From an uncultured Erysipelotrichaceae bacterium (GTDB lineage Bacteria > Bacillota_I > Bacilli_A > RF39 > UBA660): a stretch of DNA of 5,010 nt. Made by a program: the position numbers and the translations under genes. The notes below the pieces were generated by a model. It did no database searches, was not told the origin of the DNA, and saw only the letters and a list, made by a program, of their open reading frames with translations. Numbering within the stretch: the stretch's first letter is position 1; every line of letters begins with the position of its first letter. This document shows positions 1-5,010 of this stretch, in pieces. The stretch covers positions 1 to 5,010 of the forward strand of contig CADCQR010000049.1 of NCBI GenBank assembly GCA_902803685.1, read 5' to 3'.

Positions 1-1195
1 GATCAGCATCTAGTTGATTTCTGACCATTGCCCAGTTTTGTACAGTGTAACCATCCCACTTTTTATAGAGTTCTGTAATACGTAAATACAATAATTTCAT
101 AAGAGCTGTTTCGTTAGGAAAAGCTCCTTTTTTAGTGACTTTACGAAACGATGAATTGACTGCTTCTATGGCATTAGTCGTATACATAACACGTCTTATA
201 TCGCTGGAATAGTTAAATAATTGTTGAACGTGTCTAAAATTTCGTTCCCAAACATCAACTGCGCCAGGATATTTGTTCCAATTAGACTTGAATTTTTCAA
301 ATTCGTGTTCTGCCGTTTTAAGATTAGGCGCACCATATATTTTCTTTAAATTGGCTGTAAAACTCTTATAATCTTTGCTTGGTACATACTTTATAGAGTT
401 TCTTATCAAATGTACTATGCATCTTTGTACTATTACTCCTTTAAATATTTCTTTGGCGCCTTCCTCTAAACCGCTTACTCCATCCATTGATATAAAGAAT
501 ATATCTTCTACTCCTCGTTGCTTTATTTCATCAAATATTTGCATCCATGTATGTTTTGACTCACTTTCATTTATCCATATTCCTAAAATATCTTTATGTC
601 CATCCTTATCATAACCTAATATTGTATACACAGCCATTTCTTTAACATCATACTCATACTTTATTGGTACATACATACAGTCTACAAAGACAAAAGGATA
701 TAGTTTTTTTAGTCTTCTCGATTGCCATTCGTGCAGTTCATCTAGAACACAATCTGTAATCTGGCTTATCATTTCATGTGATACTTCAAAACCATAGATG
801 TCTTTAATTGTATCCGATATATCTCTTTGGCTCATTCCTTTGGCATACATCGATATTACTTTTTTATCTATATTTGATATATCTTTTGTTCTTTTTGGAA
901 CTATTACCGGTTCAAATGAACCATCTCGATCTCTTGGCACAGATATGTTCATTTCTCCCATACTTGTTTTAACGTTCTTATCTATATATCCATTTCGACG
1001 ATTTTCTGTCGTCTTTGCTTCTTTTGAATTATTGTCGTAACCTAAATGAGCATTCATCTCTCCTTGTAACATTGCCTCAAACATAGGACCAAATATGTCC
1101 TTTAGGGCATTCTGTACGTCTTCTGCTGTTTCAGGTTGATATGTTTCTAATATTGCGTTTACTAATTCATTTCTTTTTGGGTTTTTACTTCTCAT
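1..1195 (-). CDS. IS256-family (mutator-type) DDE transposase, C-terminus cut by the window edge
   Basis: This enzyme catalyses cut-and-copy transposition of its IS element through a DDE active site in an RNase H-like fold. My translation from ATG at 1195 gives MRSKNPKRNELVNAILETYQ at the N-terminus and stays open for 398 codons to the edge. The family is usually about 390-410 residues, so only the last few are missing. The likely catalytic residues are D172 (FVFVDCMYVP), D238 (FISMDGVSGLEEGA) and E344 (YTTNAIEAVNSSFRK). Between the last two sits the family's C-x2-H signature, here QRCIVHLIRN with C259 and H262. The N-terminal part includes NRRNGYIDKNVKTSMGEMNI and VPRDRDGSFEPVIVPKRTK, typical of the mutator-type DNA-binding region. 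A good ribosome binding site precedes the start. No frameshift or internal stop was noticed, so the gene looks intact and may be active. Confidence 0.95.
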   Translation of the reverse strand, partial: MRSKNPKRNELVNAILETYQPETAEDVQNALKDIFGPMFEAMLQGEMNAHLGYDNNSKEAKTTENRRNGYIDKNVKTSMGEMNISVPRDRDGSFEPVIVPKRTKDISNIDKKVISMYAKGMSQRDISDTIKDIYGFEVSHEMISQITDCVLDELHEWQSRRLKKLYPFVFVDCMYVPIKYEYDVKEMAVYTILGYDKDGHKDILGIWINESESKHTWMQIFDEIKQRGVEDIFFISMDGVSGLEEGAKEIFKGVIVQRCIVHLIRNSIKYVPSKDYKSFTANLKKIYGAPNLKTAEHEFEKFKSNWNKYPGAVDVWERNFRHVQQLFNYSSDIRRVMYTTNAIEAVNSSFRKVTKKGAFPNETALMKLLYLRITELYKKWDGYTVQNWAMVRNQLDAD

Positions 1196-1201
1196 AGTTT
1201 T

Positions 1202-1208
1202 TCCTTCT
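1202..1208 (-). promoter_or_regulatory. Ribosome binding site of the transposase
   Basis: The minus strand reads AGAAGGAAAAACTATG, which places an AGAAGG-type Shine-Dalgarno sequence about 7 bases before the ATG at 1195. This spacing supports that start codon over downstream ATGs. Confidence 0.65.
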
Positions 1209-1216
1209 TTCTTTCT

Positions 1217-1225
1217 ATTTTATCA
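1217..1225 (-). promoter_or_regulatory. Possible extended -10 promoter element for the transposase
   Basis: The minus strand reads TGATAAAAT, which fits an extended -10 element (TG-N-TAAAAT, five of six matches to TATAAT). I see no good -35 hexamer 16-18 bases upstream. A start point here would leave a leader of only about 15 bases before the ATG. In such AT-rich DNA chance matches are common, so this is a weak call. Confidence 0.25.
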
Positions 1226-1233
1226 CATATTAA

Positions 1234-1265
1234 AAAGTGTGCTTGTTTTTCAACTTACACACTTT
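1234..1265. repeat. Inverted repeat / hairpin just inside the IS end, terminator-like on both strands
   Basis: AAAGTGTG at 1234-1241 pairs perfectly with CACACTTT at 1258-1265. A further TTG/CAA pairing (1243-1245 with 1251-1253) closes a loop of five T. On the minus strand the 3' arm runs into TTTTTAA, and on the plus strand into TTTATTTT, so the structure could act as a weak intrinsic terminator in either direction. Position fits a shield between transcription from the neighbouring operon and the transposase gene. It overlaps the inner part of the terminal repeat. No terminator activity can be shown from sequence alone. Confidence 0.45.
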
Positions 1266-1277
1266 ATTTTACACTCT
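1250..1277 (-). repeat. Terminal inverted repeat of the IS256-family element (transposase-start end)
   Basis: From the outer end inward the minus strand reads AGAGTGTAAAATAAAGTGTG and then TAAGTTG. The motif GTGTAA occurs twice as a direct repeat 14 bases apart (plus-strand TTACAC at 1255-1260 and 1269-1274), which could mark transposase contacts. The TAA within the outer copy (1269-1271) is the stop codon of the neighbouring gene. The matching repeat lies outside the window, so length and exact ends are not proven. Confidence 0.6.
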
Positions 1278-3158
1278 CTTTTTTAATTCAAGTAATTCTT
1301 TTATGGGTGCATTTTCTATGTCTTCAGGAATAATTGGATTATCTGTTGGTAATATAGCAGCAGCTTCTATATCTTTTTTTCCTATTTCATATGCATTTTT
1401 TATACTTATATTTTTTATAAATATTTCATATTCATACAATGGTAACATCTTTCCAGCATTTGATATAACAGGAAAAATGCTTATTTTAGGATTCTTGCCA
1501 GATATAACTTCTTCTAATATTTTTATATTATTATCATTATTACAATTCATTTGATGAAAACGAGTTGCCATATTAATAATAGCATTTTCTTTTATGCCCT
1601 CAGGAATCTCAATTTTACCAGTTATCATTACTCTATAATCATATATGTCTTTTTTATCTACTCCTTTAATAAAAGATAAAATTATTTTTTCATTCTTATC
1701 ATCTTTAGTTGATACATCAATTATATCTTGAAATACTTTTTTTGCTCCTTCCTCATTTTCAAACACAAAACCAATTTTAATAAAATCTTTATTACTTATA
1801 TCACCCAAATACATGATACCTTTCCACTTAGCTACATCCCAGTGATTACATTTTATCATATCTGAAGAATATATATTATCATGTGATACATTTTTAAATA
1901 AATCCCCAGTTTTCTCATCATATTTTATATCTTTCACTTCATTGAATGGATATATTTTATTTTTTTCTTTTTTGGGAATATCAATTTTCAAATCAGAATA
2001 CCATTCCTTTTTTCTACTTATTATAATATCTGGAATATCGCTATAGTCATCATTACCAAAAATTTTGTTTAAGTTGTAAAGACTACTTGTATGGCTTAAA
2101 GCTCTTTCAAATGTCTTGTCATCATCAAATAATTCTTTAAATATACCCTCATCCTTATAAATAAAATTAACAGCAAATATATTAGCTAATAATTTGAATA
2201 ACATATCAGAAATAATCTTATGATTTTCTATAGATATATCACATAAATCAATTGTATCAATTTCAATTGTATATGTCTCAATACCATTAAATGTATAAAT
2301 CGCATTAAAGTTACCTGTATTTTTTTCTTGCAAATCAATTACGATATCACCACGCATAAAAATACCTTTATTAGTCATAGTTGCAAAAGTATTTTCTAAT
2401 AAACCTAATATAAATTCTGCAAATCTTTTATACATTTTAGTACCATTATAATGTATAAGAATTTTATTTCCACATATTCTTGATTCTATTGTTTTTTCTT
2501 CATTATCGTTATATATAGGACTTGAAATATTATGAATCTTCGATTCTTTGTAAAAATCAGAAATATATTTATCTACTATTTTTTTATCATTTTTACATTC
2601 ATTTAATAATTCTTCATCATATTGGCCAAGTACGTAGTTGGCCATGAGTGAAGAACTTACCAATCCATTTTTGTTGCATAAATAAATAATTCTTTTTAAA
2701 TCTTTAAAATTTTTCACTTTGGTATCCAATATTTGAGAAGCTATAAAAGCATCTGCTTCCAATATTGTTTGTTCTAATTCTTCATCATATGGCTCATTTT
2801 TGTCAATTAGGATACTTAAAAATATATTTTTAATATTTAACCACTCTATTGATTCTTCCACATTACCTATATGAATTTCCATTCCAATAATTCTATCAAG
2901 AATTTTTAAAGTAAATGGATCCAAATCATTTTCTTTCAAAAAAATATCCATGAAAAGTGCTATAGCAGCAATATAATAGTTTTTTGCTGCATATAACAAC
3001 CCTACGCTTTCAAAATTTGCTCCAATGTTAATATACGCCTCTACTAATTTACCATTTGATTCTTCTTTGTATAGTAAGGTTAGACATTTTCCTAATAAAA
3101 CAATAGCATTATATTTTTCATCATTTTTTGATAATAATTTTGCTTTTTTTAAATGCAT
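1269..3158 (-). CDS. C-terminal part of a split nuclease/TPR-like protein; 3' end truncated by the IS element
   Basis: This frame has no family I can name and probably is not a separate gene. Residues 1 to about 200 are predicted helical and TPR-like (KYNAIVLLGKCLTLLYKE, AYINIGANFESVGLLYAAKN). They continue the helical repeats that end the upstream frame. The ATG at 3158 lies inside a helix whose reading extends eight codons further upstream (KADIQKAE) to a TAG at 3183-3185. The nearest purine-rich sequence, AGAAGG, is about 20 bases before the ATG, too far for normal initiation. Residues about 210-530 are mixed alpha/beta and include the block NHWDVAKWKGIMYL (438-451), then FENEEGAKKVF and DIYDYRVMITG. 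I recall similar blocks in large uncharacterised bacterial proteins. The last residues (KKRV) and the stop derive wholly or partly from the inserted IS end, so the native C-terminus is lost. No signal peptide or membrane segment is evident. Confidence 0.75.
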   Translation of the reverse strand: MHLKKAKLLSKNDEKYNAIVLLGKCLTLLYKEESNGKLVEAYINIGANFESVGLLYAAKNYYIAAIALFMDIFLKENDLDPFTLKILDRIIGMEIHIGNVEESIEWLNIKNIFLSILIDKNEPYDEELEQTILEADAFIASQILDTKVKNFKDLKRIIYLCNKNGLVSSSLMANYVLGQYDEELLNECKNDKKIVDKYISDFYKESKIHNISSPIYNDNEEKTIESRICGNKILIHYNGTKMYKRFAEFILGLLENTFATMTNKGIFMRGDIVIDLQEKNTGNFNAIYTFNGIETYTIEIDTIDLCDISIENHKIISDMLFKLLANIFAVNFIYKDEGIFKELFDDDKTFERALSHTSSLYNLNKIFGNDDYSDIPDIIISRKKEWYSDLKIDIPKKEKNKIYPFNEVKDIKYDEKTGDLFKNVSHDNIYSSDMIKCNHWDVAKWKGIMYLGDISNKDFIKIGFVFENEEGAKKVFQDIIDVSTKDDKNEKIILSFIKGVDKKDIYDYRVMITGKIEIPEGIKENAIINMATRFHQMNCNNDNNIKILEEVISGKNPKISIFPVISNAGKMLPLYEYEIFIKNISIKNAYEIGKKDIEAAAILPTDNPIIPEDIENAPIKELLELKKRV

Positions 3159-3186
3159 TTCAGCTTTTTGTATATCAGCCTTCTAT
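3149..3186 (-). other. Frame-change junction between the nuclease-domain frame and the downstream helical frame
   Basis: The two frames overlap by 10 bases (ATGCATTTAA, 3149-3158), with the downstream frame at -1 relative to the upstream one. Read upstream of its ATG, the downstream frame is open only as far as 3182. Any crossing must therefore fall between about 3164 and 3184. Candidate lost bases are an A or a G in AGAAGG (3178-3183). Restoring a G would give ERLSDRRADIQKAEMHLKKA, a smooth amphipathic helix, whereas the present upstream frame ends in the unrelated tail LIYKKLKCI. A partial slippery sequence, C AAA AAG (3164-3170), also lies in the right frame for a -1 slip. Confidence 0.65.
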
Positions 3187-4465
3187 CAGATAACCTTTCA
3201 GTTACTAAATCATATAGTTGATTATAATTGACATTATCACAATAAACTTCTAGCAAATTTTCTATCATTTTAGCTAAAACAACATAATTAAATTCCTTAA
3301 ATCTTGATGCCTCTTCAGCAATTTTTAACAATAACTTAAATTGTTCATCAACATTGTCCTCTAGCATTACTTTTATTAGACATTCTCTGGATTCTGCTTC
3401 AAGCTGAATAACCCTACTTTTGGATTCTTTTTTTTCATTTAATAATTTAAGAATATTTTGAGTTTTAGATTTAACATCTTCCTTGTTTCTTTTCTTCCTT
3501 GTATATGCAAGTATCCATAAATTTGATAGATTCATGATTTCTTCTATATTATTATCTTTTAATACTTCTTTTTCATATAGCGTATAATATTTTTCAAACC
3601 CTACATCATTATTTAACCACCAATGATAATACCATGCCATATTATATAGTATATCTCTTTGGGCTCTAATATTTCCTTTTTCCTCTGCAAATCTGGATGC
3701 CCGTTCAAATTTACCAATAACAATTGATTCATCTTCCTCTAAATCTCTACTAATAATTGCTGATTCAATTGCTAAATCTATCACTTTTTGATTTAATTTT
3801 TTACTTTGTGCAAATTCTAATAATTCTTTTTCAATTTTATCTCTTCTTCTCTGCTTTTTTAAGTCATTTGGCCCAATTTCTTTTTCAATTAATGGAGTTG
3901 AAATCTTAATTTCTTTAATTAAATCTACATTAGAATTCTTTAATAGTTTATCTAAGAGCCATGTCTTATCACATATAACTATATCGATTCCTGTTTCCAT
4001 TATCATCTTATCTTGATATTCAACTCTCTTTTTATTAGGAATTGCTTGATTTGATACAAAAAAGATTTTTTTATAATTTCTATCAGTATTAATTATTTTT
4101 GTAATATCAGCATTACACTTTGATTTCCAATCTTTTTTCAAGCTGATAGCCACAGCCCACTTTTCATTTTTTTCGTTAAAGCCATAATACCAAAATTTTT
4201 GTAAATCTTTTGATACAGGATAATTTTCAGTATCAACTTTACCATCCCCACCTGATGCTTGTCCTGTTTCTTCTATTAAATTTGGGCATACTTCCCTCTC
4301 CATAAGTTTTCTAACAAGGCCTTCAAAATCAAATTGCATATTTTCTTCAGATAAACAAGAAATTTTAAAATCTAGCAATTCACGTGGACAATCAACCTTT
4401 TCTACTATTTTAGAATCAGAAAACTGATTGGGATGTAATTTCTTTAATATATCTTTAGGTTCCAT
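3149..4465 (-). CDS. N-terminal restriction-endonuclease-like domain plus helical repeats; probably part of a longer frameshifted protein
   Basis: The likely role is a DNA-cleaving effector with a sensor or scaffold of helical repeats; no specific family name is claimed. Residues about 45-190 look like a PD-(D/E)xK fold. The supporting pieces are an acidic helix with E48 (FEGLVRKLMEREVC), a Gly-rich acidic motif GGDGKVDTE (72-80), a beta strand AVAISLKKDW (104-113) with K110 as candidate catalytic lysine, and FFVSNQ (135-140). Usual E/D before x-K is S108 here. I recall the GGDGKVD and S-x-K-K-D-W blocks from uncharacterised bacterial proteins with TPR-like tails. Residues about 200-429 are charged and helical, including DILYNMAWYYHWWLNN (271-286), consistent with TPR-like repeats. 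The start at 4465 is well supported by AGGAGG seven bases upstream. The last nine residues (LIYKKLKCI) look like out-of-frame read-through. Ribosomes finishing the toxin gene stop 11 bases before this start, so the two genes are probably cotranscribed and coupled. Confidence 0.85.
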   Translation of the reverse strand: MEPKDILKKLHPNQFSDSKIVEKVDCPRELLDFKISCLSEENMQFDFEGLVRKLMEREVCPNLIEETGQASGGDGKVDTENYPVSKDLQKFWYYGFNEKNEKWAVAISLKKDWKSKCNADITKIINTDRNYKKIFFVSNQAIPNKKRVEYQDKMIMETGIDIVICDKTWLLDKLLKNSNVDLIKEIKISTPLIEKEIGPNDLKKQRRRDKIEKELLEFAQSKKLNQKVIDLAIESAIISRDLEEDESIVIGKFERASRFAEEKGNIRAQRDILYNMAWYYHWWLNNDVGFEKYYTLYEKEVLKDNNIEEIMNLSNLWILAYTRKKRNKEDVKSKTQNILKLLNEKKESKSRVIQLEAESRECLIKVMLEDNVDEQFKLLLKIAEEASRFKEFNYVVLAKMIENLLEVYCDNVNYNQLYDLVTERLSDRRLIYKKLKCI

Positions 4466-4472
4466 AATCTTT

Positions 4473-4478
4473 CCTCCT
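4473..4478 (-). promoter_or_regulatory. Strong ribosome binding site overlapping the toxin gene's stop codon
   Basis: The minus strand reads TTTAGGAGGAAAGATTATG. A perfect AGGAGG lies seven bases before the ATG at 4465, and its first two bases belong to the TAG stop (4477-4479) of the upstream nucleotidyltransferase gene. This arrangement favours translational coupling and settles the start of the nuclease-domain gene. Confidence 0.85.
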
Positions 4479-5010
4479 AAACTCCTACAGGTTCAAATTG
4501 TTCAATCATTATTTCTAAACAATTCATTATATCTTCAAATTCTATTCCTTCTGCATATGAAAAGTTTCTTTGATATTTATTCCATCTTTCTTTTAATATT
4601 TCACTATTTCTTATAATATCAAGGCCTTCAAAAGGATCACCTTTATATTCTCTTTTTGTAAATGTTTTATCGATTGCTTTTCTAAAATGATCTTTATTAA
4701 TGTTTTGCCATTCCTTTTTATAAATTAAATAAATATCATAAAAGTCCCTTGTTCTTCCATTCAACTCTAATCTGTTTAACATTGTTTCTATTTTTTCAGC
4801 TAATATTGTTTCCATATTATAAGCATATAAATCCACATAATAATCGCCTAATAAAGGTAAATATTTATATCTTATTTCTTTTGGTGTAATTGGATCGCCA
4901 GTAGCTATATCAATATGAAATGATTGTTTCATAGTCTCATATTCTACTTGAATAGTTACTCTAAAACCACCATATTCATCTTCATCTCTGATTGGTTCTA
5001 TTCCTAAATA
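4477..5010 (-). CDS. AbiEii/MenT-like nucleotidyltransferase toxin (DUF1814 family), N-terminus off the right edge
   Basis: Members of this family are nucleotidyltransferases: AbiEii is the toxin of the AbiE abortive-infection system, and the related mycobacterial MenT toxins add nucleotides to tRNA acceptor ends. The visible 177 residues are the C-terminal portion. The frame is open to the edge, beginning YLGIEPIRDEDEYGGFRV, so the Met at 4932 is internal and not the start. Family features seen are a strand with HIDIATGDPITP, the helix NMETILAEKIETMLNR, and RTRDFYDIYLI (R-x-R-D-x-x-D, 4735-4755). The Lys of AEK (4792-4794) and the Asp residues of the last motif are candidates for the C-terminal active-site residues known in the family. 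The N-terminal GS...D-x-D nucleotidyltransferase motif should lie outside the window, as would any AbiEi-like antitoxin, usually encoded just upstream. The C-terminus (FEQFEPVGV-like end, IEQFEPVGV) looks natural. A closely related non-toxin DUF1814 protein cannot be excluded. Confidence 0.85.
   Translation of the reverse strand, partial: YLGIEPIRDEDEYGGFRVTIQVEYETMKQSFHIDIATGDPITPKEIRYKYLPLLGDYYVDLYAYNMETILAEKIETMLNRLELNGRTRDFYDIYLIYKKEWQNINKDHFRKAIDKTFTKREYKGDPFEGLDIIRNSEILKERWNKYQRNFSYAEGIEFEDIMNCLEIMIEQFEPVGV

Larger units (their letters stand above)
1..1277 (-). mobile_element. IS256-family insertion sequence, partial (transposase-start end present, other end off the left edge)
   Basis: The element is recognised from its transposase (1-1195) and from a terminal sequence between the transposase start and the neighbouring gene. 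On the minus strand that end reads AGAGTGTAAAATAAAGTGTG, which resembles terminal repeats of the IS256 group as I remember them. The outer boundary at about 1277 is an estimate, good to a few bases, because the second end and the 8-9 bp target duplication usual for this family are not in the window. The element abuts the 3' end of the 629-codon reading frame and supplies its stop codon, so it is inserted within that gene. It is visibly less AT-rich than the genes to its right: bases 1-60 hold 26 G/C, while 3421-3480 hold 10. This fits separate acquisition. Confidence 0.85.

Noticed and set aside
375..614. 79-codon plus-strand reading frame
   Set aside because: It lies antisense within the IS256 transposase, whose catalytic motifs are clear on the other strand, and it has no recognisable protein features.
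798..1040. 80-codon plus-strand reading frame
   Set aside because: It is antisense to the N-terminal part of the transposase; its hydrophobic look is a by-product of the opposite strand's codons.
1227..1253. TTGAAA / TAATAT promoter pair for the transposase on the minus strand
   Set aside because: The spacing is only 15 bases, too short for a typical promoter, and the elements overlap the hairpin.
1237..1554. 105-codon plus-strand frame, rich in Phe, Ile and Ser, resembling a membrane protein
   Set aside because: It starts inside the IS end and runs antisense through the 629-codon frame. Low-complexity Phe/Ile/Ser content is what the reverse of AT-rich Lys/Glu/Asn codons produces.
3025..3231. 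68-codon plus-strand reading frame across the junction
   Set aside because: It is antisense to the helical region and has no ribosome binding site or family features.
4428..4616. 62-codon plus-strand hydrophobic reading frame
   Set aside because: It is antisense to the coupled toxin stop and nuclease start, which have strong gene evidence on the minus strand.
4477..4932. Met at 4932 as the start of a short 151-residue protein
   Set aside because: The frame stays open and protein-like upstream to the window edge, and the Met falls within a conserved strand of the nucleotidyltransferase family, so it is internal.

Overview
The window is AT-rich, with AT-rich codon usage, purine-rich Shine-Dalgarno sequences and an IS256-type transposase of the kind common in Clostridia. 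A low-GC Firmicute is the best guess for the host, but no gene here fixes the species. Every credible gene is on the minus strand, so the window is read from right to left. No stretch over 300 bases lacks a gene.

Right edge (4477-5010): the 3' part of a gene for an AbiEii/MenT-like nucleotidyltransferase (DUF1814 family), the toxin half of AbiE-type abortive-infection and toxin-antitoxin systems. Its start and any antitoxin partner lie outside the window.

Centre (1269-4465): two overlapping reading frames follow, the first starting 11 bases after the toxin gene's stop codon. The upstream frame (438 codons) has an N-terminal restriction-endonuclease-like domain followed by helical, TPR-like sequence. 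The downstream frame (629 codons) begins in the middle of the same kind of helical sequence and ends in an unrecognised C-terminal region. The junction looks like one gene of roughly 1,065 codons broken by a -1 frame change between about 3164 and 3184. It could be a recent mutation, a sequencing error or, less likely, programmed frameshifting. Nuclease plus sensor-like repeats next to an abortive-infection toxin suggests a phage-defence locus; this is inference.

Left part (1 to about 1277): one end and nearly all of the transposase gene of an IS256-family insertion sequence. The element has landed in the 3' end of the 629-codon frame, and the stop codon of that frame (TAA, 1269-1271) lies inside the element's terminal inverted repeat. 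The nuclease/TPR gene therefore appears damaged twice: by a frame change in the middle and by an insertion sequence at its C-terminus. The other end of the element is beyond the left edge.
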